Positions 1 through 5,068 of a DNA stretch of 8,137 bases are shown here, one piece after another. Below the pieces are notes generated by a model. It was not told the origin of the DNA. It ran no database searches and saw only the letters and a program-made list of their open reading frames with translations. Source of the DNA: JBDNBY01 sp039767595. Its GTDB lineage: Bacteria; Pseudomonadota; Alphaproteobacteria; Rhodobacterales; Rhodobacteraceae. Numbering within the stretch: the stretch's first letter is position 1; every line of letters begins with the position of its first letter. The stretch spans positions 1 through 8,137 of the forward strand of contig JBDNBY010000015.1 in NCBI GenBank assembly GCA_039767595.1, read 5' to 3'. A program made the position numbers and the translations under genes.

Positions 1-267
1 CTGGGTTCGTCGGCGTGGCGCCCGGAGTTTCGCGACGAACTCAAGCATCGGCCGCTGCTCTTCTCATCCGGCGGGGTGATCAGCACCTTGGCCCATATGG
101 CGATGGGCGGGGATCATGATATTAAGATTGGGTTTATGCTGCGCGTCTCGCACACGTCACTGCATCGATTTGTGATCGATACGGAGACTGGCGCGCTGCA
201 ATTGCGGCAATTCGGGGCGACGCCCCATTTTGAAAACGAAAACGATGATTGGATCACGTTCGTTTAG
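1..267 (+). CDS. Histidine phosphatase family protein, C-terminal part
   Basis: The reading frame is open from the first base of the window and ends at TAG 265-267, so only the last 88 codons are present and the true start lies upstream. The fragment has the typical C-terminal half of the histidine phosphatase (phosphoglycerate-mutase-like) fold: a strand ending in FSSGGVIS (bases 61-84), a helix, then VSHTSLHRFVID followed by a strand and LRQFGATPHF, which matches the family's 'N-t-s-i...fn..pHl' ending. Such enzymes remove phosphate from small phosphorylated molecules, but the substrate cannot be told from this part. Where many members carry a catalytic His-Gly (HGG), this one has Ser-Ser-Gly-Gly. 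I recall SSGG/TSGG variants in alphaproteobacterial members, so this may be normal for its subfamily. The gene ends 14 bases inside the convergent dehydrogenase gene. An internal GTG at 76 is in frame but cuts the conserved SSGG strand, so it is not a credible start. Confidence 0.72.
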   Translation: MGSSAWRPEFRDELKHRPLLFSSGGVISTLAHMAMGGDHDIKIGFMLRVSHTSLHRFVIDTETGALQLRQFGATPHFENENDDWITFV

Positions 268-991
268 AAAATAGCCGAATATATAGCCGATCCGGCAAAA
301 GGCGTGATAGGCGGAACACCCATGAAAATGGCGCTGGAAAGGCCCGAGAAAATGCGCGCGATCTCATGAGCTTGACGATCTGCGCCGCCGCTTGATCAGG
401 CTCTTGGATAAAAGGCATCTCAAAGTCATTTTTATCGGTCAGGCGTGTTTTAACAAATCCAGGATGGGCCACTTGCACGCGCACTGCGGTGTCATGGAGG
501 TCCAAAGCCAGCGTTTCAGCCAACGAATACAGCCCAGCCTTGGATGCCGAATACCCGATGGCCCCCGGCAAGCCGCGATACGACGCCAACGATCCAATCA
601 ACACGATGTGACCAGAATTTTTCGCCAAAAATGCCGGCACGACATGCCCCAATACGCGAAGGGCGCCCGTTAAATTGACGTCAATCATACGCTCGGCTTC
701 TGCGGTGTCCCACTGCGCGGCATCCATCGGCTGATAATACCCTGCCATATAAATGATGCCGTCCACATCGCCCACACTCTGTGCGGCGCGGCTGACACTG
801 GCGCTATCGCTGACATCCATATCGACACAGCGCGCCATGGATAATCCGCGCGATACCTCCTGCAAAGCGTCCATCCGCCGCCCCGAGAGAATTAACTCGG
901 CGCCCAGCGCACTCAGCTCTTGAGCCAGCGCCGCACCGATCCCATCTGATGCCCCGATCAACCAATAGCGTTTGGTGCGGATCTCAGGCAT
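254..991 (-). CDS. Short-chain dehydrogenase/reductase (SDR) family oxidoreductase
   Basis: This is a 245-residue classical SDR, an NAD(P)-dependent oxidoreductase on a Rossmann fold, predicted cytoplasmic. The cofactor loop is GASDGIG at residues 13-19, with basic RR at 38-39 after the second strand suggesting NADP(H) preference. The catalytic set is complete: Asn106, Ser134 (IGSLASY), Tyr147 and Lys151 (YSASK), followed by the PG motif in AHPGFVKTRL. The usual NNAG structural motif is altered to YMAG (81-84). The C-terminal 30 residues are hydrophobic and basic (PFSWVFRLSRLLPDRLYIRLF) and could bind the membrane surface. The ATG at 989-991 overlaps the stop of the DUF3833 gene by 8 bases, so translation is probably coupled. 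It is the last gene of the leftward operon beginning with the flavoprotein. SDRs in comparable clusters sit with DUF3833 and are thought to act on lipids; the substrate is unknown. Confidence 0.9.
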   Translation of the reverse strand: MPEIRTKRYWLIGASDGIGAALAQELSALGAELILSGRRMDALQEVSRGLSMARCVDMDVSDSASVSRAAQSVGDVDGIIYMAGYYQPMDAAQWDTAEAERMIDVNLTGALRVLGHVVPAFLAKNSGHIVLIGSLASYRGLPGAIGYSASKAGLYSLAETLALDLHDTAVRVQVAHPGFVKTRLTDKNDFEMPFIQEPDQAAAQIVKLMRSRAFSRAFPAPFSWVFRLSRLLPDRLYIRLFSKRT

Positions 992-1538
992 CTGGGGCCG
1001 GCATGATCACGGCGTTCAATTCGGCGACTTTGATGCCAAATTTACGCATTTCAGAGCGATTGATGATGGTGCCACTTGGAGTTTTATACATCCAATCGCG
1101 CACAGTGAGGACGTGGCCCCCTGCCTCGGCCGCCAAGCGGATCCGATAGCGTAACCCGACCGCATCCCCAGATTGCAGGCCCGCTAAAGGCCCTACAAAA
1201 TCGCTCGCGTTCCCCGAGATCACACCATCGTCTTGCACCTTGAGCGTCCAAACGCGGTCTTGGGTGTTGCCAGTGTCATAAGTGAATGTCTCGTCTAGCT
1301 TGCCCTCACCGTGTTCATCCCAAGTGACCGCCATCGTAGCATGAAACCGCGAGACGACCCGCCCCATTGGTCCGTAGATCACGCCATCACAGATGAAATC
1401 CCCGTTCAAATCCTGCCGAAGATCAAAGGCCTCGCCCTGCGCATAGGCCTGCAACGGTTGCGCCCAAAAGCTTGCGAAAATATGTCGTGCGCCCAATAAG
1501 ATCAAGCCGACGCTTGCACCGATTGTCACTGCCAACAT
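984..1538 (-). CDS. DUF3833 family protein, N-terminal membrane anchor
   Basis: This 184-residue protein has one hydrophobic segment at about residues 3-22 and then a soluble domain. The domain matches what I know of DUF3833: LDETFTYDTG (81-90) followed by RVWTLK (95-100), a glycine-rich strand with SGNASDFVG, RDWMYKTPSGTIINRSEM (147-164) and the C-terminal KFGIKVAELNAVI. The family has no established biochemical function. It is found beside SDR, DUF1365, flavoprotein and cyclopropane-synthase-like genes in photooxidative-stress clusters, and its lipocalin-like pattern of strands could bind lipid (inference). Many members are lipoproteins. Here no cysteine lies near the N-terminus, so the anchor is more likely an uncleaved signal helix, with the domain on the periplasmic side. 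The ATG at 1536-1538 has a good ribosome site, AGGTGA, three bases upstream. The gap of 41 bases from the DUF1365 gene is the only real spacer in the operon. Confidence 0.83.
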   Translation of the reverse strand: MLAVTIGASVGLILLGARHIFASFWAQPLQAYAQGEAFDLRQDLNGDFICDGVIYGPMGRVVSRFHATMAVTWDEHGEGKLDETFTYDTGNTQDRVWTLKVQDDGVISGNASDFVGPLAGLQSGDAVGLRYRIRLAAEAGGHVLTVRDWMYKTPSGTIINRSEMRKFGIKVAELNAVIMPAPDA

Positions 1539-1541
1539 GTG

Positions 1542-1547
1542 TCACCT
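1542..1547 (-). promoter_or_regulatory. Ribosome binding site of the DUF3833 gene
   Basis: On the minus strand the sequence reads AGGTGA, then CAC, then the ATG at 1538. This is the clearest Shine-Dalgarno sequence in the leftward operon and supports the chosen start. Independent initiation makes sense here because this is the only gene of the operon that is not adjoined to or overlapping its upstream neighbour. Confidence 0.6.
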
Positions 1548-1579
1548 ATCTTGATTAATTCATTTAGAACTAGCGCTAT

Positions 1580-2380
1580 TCAACCGCCGTCAATGGGACT
1601 GCCTGTCTTTTGCTCATCTTTCAAGGGTAAAGACAGCGCGGCCTCGGGCGCAGGTGGTTTGCGCAGATAGAGCGCGCCTTTGAGCTGCAAAATCACTGCC
1701 TGCCAGTGAATAAGCGCCATCACGCGCAACGCCCCAAAGGGACGGCGCAACGCACGGGCCCAAAATCGACCCGCACGCAGCGGCGCCCGCCGCCCCGTCA
1801 ACGTCGCCGTCACACCGCCCGCGCGATGGGTATAATCAATCCACAGACCGACGACCTCAGGCCGCAGATCAAAGCGAAACTCATAAGTCCCCTCAACCAC
1901 TTGAAACGGAGAGACATGCATCATCTTGCGCGCCTGTATCAAATCCCCGCGCGCAATCGGCTGCGCCTGCGGATGGGCCACGAGGTAGCTATGGCGATCA
2001 CCAAATGTATTGGTCACTTCGGCGATCAATGCACAGACCTGCCCCTGATCATTATGGGCGATCCACACAGAAATGGGGTTAAAGACATAGCCCAAAAACC
2101 GCGGCTGTGTGAGCAACAAGAGCGGCCCCGTCGCCGATGGCACATGCGCGGCGAGGACCGCGCGGGCCCATTTTGCCCCCGCCCCCTGCCGCACCGGCCC
2201 GCCATAATCACGATCGTGAAGGCTCACCAGCGCGCGACGGTTGCGCCCCATGAACCACGGTAGATCCAGCTCAGCCTCGGCGTCAAACAGAAGGTAATCG
2301 ATCCCATACCGAAAATCGTTATGGATGTCGCCCTTGCGACCATGCCATGTATACCCTTCGATATGTTCGATCCGCGCCAT
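1580..2380 (-). CDS. DUF1365 domain-containing protein
   Basis: From the preferred start this is 266 residues, the usual size for DUF1365 (PF07103). Diagnostic blocks are an N-terminal IEGYTWHGRKG followed by FRYGIDYLLFDAEAE, then LTQPRFLGYVFNPISVW (about 90-106), EVTNTFGDRHSYLV and KMMHVSPFQVVEGTYEFRF (about 152-170). The catalytic role is not established. The family is almost always encoded next to a flavin amine-oxidase-like protein and often a cyclopropane-fatty-acid-synthase-like enzyme, which points to modification of membrane fatty acids. A longer frame opens at a TTG at 2408-2410 with AAGG nearby, but family members begin a few residues before the IxGxxxHxR block, which fits the ATG at 2378-2380. 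That ATG lies one base after the TGA of the flavoprotein gene, so the two are expected to be translationally coupled. There is no signal peptide or transmembrane helix at the N-terminus. Confidence 0.88.
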   Translation of the reverse strand: MARIEHIEGYTWHGRKGDIHNDFRYGIDYLLFDAEAELDLPWFMGRNRRALVSLHDRDYGGPVRQGAGAKWARAVLAAHVPSATGPLLLLTQPRFLGYVFNPISVWIAHNDQGQVCALIAEVTNTFGDRHSYLVAHPQAQPIARGDLIQARKMMHVSPFQVVEGTYEFRFDLRPEVVGLWIDYTHRAGGVTATLTGRRAPLRAGRFWARALRRPFGALRVMALIHWQAVILQLKGALYLRKPPAPEAALSLPLKDEQKTGSPIDGG

Positions 2381-2381
2381 A

Positions 2382-3689
2382 TCACTCAGCCGCGGCCGGT
2401 TGGATCGCAATCTGCGCCTTGAGCGCCCGCGTCACATCCAAAGCGGAGGACAGACCATCCTCATGAAATCCGTTCTTCATCCATGCGCCGCAATACCACG
2501 TGGCGTTTTGGCCATTGAGGCCTGCGATCGTCTTTTGCGTGGCAAGCGCGTTGTGATCATAAACGGGGTGATGCAACGTGACTTGATCATAAATCAACTC
2601 TTCTTTGATGGGTAGCGCAGAATTCAACGAGACGAACATAGGATCATCATGTGGAATAGGCTGCAGCGAGTTCATCCAATAGGATAGATCAATCGGCGTG
2701 TCTTGATGACCTTTTTCCTCGGTGTAGACCCAAGATGCCCAACAGGATTTGCGCTTTGGCATGACAATCGGATCAGCGTGCAATGTAATCGAATTCTCTT
2801 GATATTCGAATTGGCTCAGGGCCTTGGCCTCTTGCGGCGATGGATCGGACAACAGGCTATGCGCCTGATCCGTATGCACCGCAAAGATGACGTGGTCAAA
2901 TTGCTCGGCCTCGGCGCCCACAGCCTGCACACGGCAGCCCGCCGGCGTGCGCGTCACCTGCGCGATCGGAGATTTGAGCCGGATCGTCACCCCTGCACGG
3001 CGCAAGGCCCCCTCTAACCGCGAGACATACTGAATAGATCCACCATCAACAGTATACCATTGATGTTGGTTCTTATGATGCAGCAGAGCGTGGTTTTGAA
3101 AAAACGTCAAAAGGGCATGGGCGGGAAAATCCATAATTTTCGCCGTGGGGGTCGACCAAATGGCGCCCGATAATGGCAAAATGTAATAGTCGCGAAACCA
3201 ATCACTCAAGTTCATGTCATCCATCAGATCGGCCAATGTCTTGTCCGTGTCCTTGGAGGCGCCCAATGCATAGGCGTTAAAGCGCATGATATCGCGAACC
3301 ATGCGCAAAAACTTTGGGTTTACGATATTTTTGCGCTGCGCAAACACAGTGTTCAACGAACGCAGTCCGTATTCAAGACGCCCCCCATCAATGGAGGCGC
3401 CAAAGCTCATGTCGCTTTTTACGACCGGCACGTCGAGCTCTTCGAACAGGCGCACCATATTGGGGTAGTTGGCGTAATTGAACACGATGAAACCTGTATC
3501 CACCGGCTGATCACCGCGTTTGCCGGCCAATTTGGTCCGCGCGTGCCCGCCCAATCGCGGCTCGGCCTCAAACAAAGTCACATCACAGCTGTCCCGCAAA
3601 TCATACGTCGCCCCCATGCCAGAGATGCCAGCACCGATAACGGCGACCTTGGGGCGAGAGGGAAAAGACGGCTGAGTTGGATTTGACAT
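2382..3689 (-). CDS. FAD-dependent amine-oxidase-type oxidoreductase (UfaD-like position)
   Basis: This 435-residue flavoprotein has an N-terminal dinucleotide-binding fold: VAVIGAGISGMGATYDL (15-31) with GxGxxG at 19-24, the acidic ribose-binding FEAE (40-43) and the RLGGHARTK motif (45-53). VDTGFIVFN follows at 63-71. The C-terminal WYCGAWMKNGFHEDGLSSAL (398-417) is the second FAD-contacting motif of the amine oxidase/protoporphyrinogen oxidase superfamily. Proteins of this type sit with DUF1365 beside the rpoE-chrR pair. From memory, the R. sphaeroides neighbour (RSP_1091, UfaD) takes part in making furan fatty acids that scavenge singlet oxygen, and is RpoE-controlled. A role in desaturating or oxidising a methylated fatty acyl chain is therefore likely, but it is inferred from context. 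It is the first gene of the leftward operon, divergent from the sigma factor gene by 99 bases. The ATG at 3687-3689 has AAGG about ten bases upstream. Confidence 0.88.
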   Translation of the reverse strand: MSNPTQPSFPSRPKVAVIGAGISGMGATYDLRDSCDVTLFEAEPRLGGHARTKLAGKRGDQPVDTGFIVFNYANYPNMVRLFEELDVPVVKSDMSFGASIDGGRLEYGLRSLNTVFAQRKNIVNPKFLRMVRDIMRFNAYALGASKDTDKTLADLMDDMNLSDWFRDYYILPLSGAIWSTPTAKIMDFPAHALLTFFQNHALLHHKNQHQWYTVDGGSIQYVSRLEGALRRAGVTIRLKSPIAQVTRTPAGCRVQAVGAEAEQFDHVIFAVHTDQAHSLLSDPSPQEAKALSQFEYQENSITLHADPIVMPKRKSCWASWVYTEEKGHQDTPIDLSYWMNSLQPIPHDDPMFVSLNSALPIKEELIYDQVTLHHPVYDHNALATQKTIAGLNGQNATWYCGAWMKNGFHEDGLSSALDVTRALKAQIAIQPAAAE

Positions 3690-3707
3690 GATTTGGGGGC
3701 CTTCGCA

Positions 3708-3733
3708 TGATGCATCACAAAGTATGACTTAAG
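3708..3733 (+). promoter_or_regulatory. Candidate RpoE (ECF11) promoter of rpoE-chrR
   Basis: The + strand has TGATG at 3708-3712, then 17 bases, then TAAG at 3730-3733 (extended TAAGTT). This is close to the TGATC...TAAG promoter pattern I recall for R. sphaeroides RpoE, with one mismatch in the -35. It would start transcription near 3740, giving a leader of roughly 45-50 bases before the ATG at 3789. It fits the known autoregulation of this sigma factor. Two perfect palindromes overlap the elements: TGATGCATCA (3708-3717) over the -35 and ACTTAAGT (3727-3734) over the -10. Confidence 0.55.
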
Positions 3734-3752
3734 TTGATTTTGTAAATGTCCA
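3728..3752 (-). promoter_or_regulatory. Possible divergent promoter for the flavoprotein operon
   Basis: Reading leftwards, TGGAC (minus strand of 3748-3752) is followed by 16 bases and TAAG (minus strand of 3728-3731), about 39 bases before the flavoprotein ATG. The -10 is shared with the opposing promoter through the palindrome ACTTAAGT. The -35 matches the expected TGATC in only three of five bases, so this is a weaker call, supported mainly by position and by the known RpoE dependence of this neighbour in relatives. Confidence 0.3.
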
Positions 3753-3788
3753 TGTCTTAGAAAATGGGGACCTAGACTTTGGAGCATT

Positions 3789-4418
3789 ATGGATAGTTTC
3801 CTTGCAAATACTCACGAACTGGCCCAAGATGTGCATAGTTGCACAGACGGAGAGGCCATGGTGAGCGAACCCGCACAATCCTGCGCGGAGACGTGGCTCC
3901 GAGAAATGGAACTGATTGCTCAGGCCCGTGACAAGGAGGCTTTTGCCAAACTCTTCACATTCTTCGGACCGCGGGTAAAGGCCTATTTACTGAAATCTGG
4001 CCTTGATGATGCCCAAGCAGAAGACTGCATTCAAGAAACCTTCGCACGCGTTTGGCTCAATGCCCACAGGTATAACGCAGAGCGCGGCGCCGTGAGCACG
4101 TGGATTTTCACCATTGCGCGAAATGCCAGCGTCGATGCCTTTCGCAAAATACGAAACATCGATCCGTATTTATTTGCAGCCGATGACGAATTTGTCACAG
4201 AGCCCCCTGCCGAAGAAATCATCACCCACTCACAAGATGTAGAGCAACTCAAATTTGCGGTACAAAATCTGCCTGATGAGCAACGCGATATTATTGAGTC
4301 TGCCTATTTTAGGGAAATGAGTCACAGCGAAATTGCAAAAAAAACTGGAATTCCGCTGGGGACGATTAAATCTAGACTAAGACTGGCGCTCAGGCGTCTC
4401 ACAGGCGAATTGAATTGA
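3789..4418 (+). CDS. rpoE: ECF sigma factor RpoE (ECF11, ChrR-controlled)
   Basis: This is an extracytoplasmic-function sigma factor that directs RNA polymerase to photooxidative-stress genes. Region 2 spans about residues 50-120, with the LFTFFGPRVKAYLLKSGL start, the core-binding AEDCIQETFARVWLNAHRY and the -10-recognition STWIFTIARNASVDAFRK (103-120). Region 4 spans about 155-206, with LPDEQRDIIESAYFREMSHSEIA and the helix-turn-helix IPLGTIKSRLRLALRRL that reads the -35. The linker is short and there are no extra domains. The strongest sign of the ECF11 type is the adjacent ChrR-type anti-sigma gene. Two starts are possible. The ATG at 3789 (GGAG four bases upstream) gives 209 residues. 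The ATG at 3858 (GGAGAGG upstream) gives 186, closer to the roughly 180 residues of the R. sphaeroides protein. The first 23 residues of the long form show no family similarity that I recognise. The predicted promoter at 3708-3733 allows either. Confidence 0.93.
   Translation: MDSFLANTHELAQDVHSCTDGEAMVSEPAQSCAETWLREMELIAQARDKEAFAKLFTFFGPRVKAYLLKSGLDDAQAEDCIQETFARVWLNAHRYNAERGAVSTWIFTIARNASVDAFRKIRNIDPYLFAADDEFVTEPPAEEIITHSQDVEQLKFAVQNLPDEQRDIIESAYFREMSHSEIAKKTGIPLGTIKSRLRLALRRLTGELN
3849..3855 (+). promoter_or_regulatory. Strong ribosome site before the second rpoE start
   Basis: GGAGAGG lies just ahead of the in-frame ATG at 3858. It is a better Shine-Dalgarno match than the GGAG at 3781-3784 that serves the ATG at 3789. 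It favours, but does not prove, translation of the shorter 186-residue sigma factor. Confidence 0.5.
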
Positions 4419-4420
4419 CG

Positions 4421-5068
4421 ATGACGACACCACAGACCCACATAGACGAAACATGGCTACTGGCCTACAGCTCAGGTAGTTTGCCCGAGGGGCTCACACT
4501 CGCTGTGGCCACGCATATCGCAATGTGCGATACCTGCCGCGCGACTGTGCGCCGCTTTGATGCGCTGGGCGGGGAACTTTTGACGTCAGTTCAACCTAAG
4601 ACCGATCCAAAAACATCGCTTGCTGCTATTTTTGATCGCGCAGATTCGATTGAAACGACCGGCGCGCATACGCGGCCAACACCCAATAGTGACCTTCCTG
4701 CACCGTTACAATGCTATGTTCCAAATGGATTTGACGGCGTGAAATGGCGCAATATTGGCCGTGGCGCAAAACAAGCCATTCTATGCGATGACGGCAATTC
4801 GACAGCGCGCTTGCTCTATATTCCGTCGGGCATGGCCCTGCCGGATCATGGGCATGAGGGCACCGAAATGACCGTCGTGTTGCAAGGCGCGTTTTGGGAT
4901 GGCGATCAACGCTTTGGCGCCGGCGATATCGAATGCGCAAGCCCCGATGTCGAACATCAACCGATCGCTGATATTGGCGAGGATTGCATTTGTCTGGCGG
5001 CCAGTGACGCACCCCTTCGATTCAAATCCGTTTTGCCGCGGCTCTTACAACCGATCATCAGGATCTAG
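4421..5068 (+). CDS. chrR: ChrR family zinc anti-sigma factor with C-terminal cupin
   Basis: This 215-residue protein binds RpoE in the cytoplasm and releases it on singlet oxygen. The N-terminal zinc-binding anti-sigma domain has ligands His7, His32, Cys36 and Cys39 (HIAMCDTC), corresponding to His6, His31, Cys35 and Cys38 of R. sphaeroides ChrR. The C-terminal cupin domain carries a second zinc site: His143, His145 and Glu149 (HGHEGTE) and His179 (VEHQP). The Cys189-Ile-Cys191 pair matches the C187/C189 residues I recall as needed for part of the oxidant response. All spacings equal those of the R. sphaeroides protein. The ATG at 4421 begins two bases after the rpoE stop, so the genes are co-translated. 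A TTG at 4415 would add two residues and overlap the rpoE stop. The stop TAG shares the bases CTAG with the stop of the convergent rmuC. Confidence 0.94.
   Translation: MTTPQTHIDETWLLAYSSGSLPEGLTLAVATHIAMCDTCRATVRRFDALGGELLTSVQPKTDPKTSLAAIFDRADSIETTGAHTRPTPNSDLPAPLQCYVPNGFDGVKWRNIGRGAKQAILCDDGNSTARLLYIPSGMALPDHGHEGTEMTVVLQGAFWDGDQRFGAGDIECASPDVEHQPIADIGEDCICLAASDAPLRFKSVLPRLLQPIIRI
5065..5068. other. Palindromic CTAG serving as both convergent stop codons
   Basis: chrR ends with TAG at 5066-5068 and rmuC, on the other strand, ends with TAG read from 5065-5067. The palindrome CTAG therefore encodes both stops and leaves no room for an intergenic terminator. Transcripts from each side must run into the opposing gene unless they end inside coding sequence. 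Confidence 0.9.

Noticed and set aside
1571..1578. Palindrome TAGCGCTA in the gap between the DUF1365 and DUF3833 genes
   Set aside because: Eight bases with no loop and no T-run on the minus strand, so it is not a convincing terminator; no RpoE-like promoter pairs with it.
1706..2263. A 185-codon open frame on the + strand opposite the DUF1365 gene
   Set aside because: It is arginine- and histidine-rich with no domain, lies wholly antisense to a well-supported gene, and is what high-GC codon bias produces in the opposite strand.
2381..2410. TTG start at 2408-2410 adding ten residues to the DUF1365 protein
   Set aside because: The AAGG site upstream is reasonable, but the extra residues precede the conserved family start and overlap the flavoprotein C-terminus. 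The ATG at 2380 sits one base after its stop and gives the usual length.
3735..3760. A second RpoE-like promoter, TGATT, 17 bases, TTAG, on the + strand
   Set aside because: One mismatch in each element and a weaker -10 than the upstream candidate. Recorded only as an alternative start site for rpoE.
4626..5012. A 128-codon open frame on the - strand opposite chrR
   Set aside because: Its composition is typical of a shadow frame and it covers the conserved ChrR cupin; no ribosome site or family similarity.
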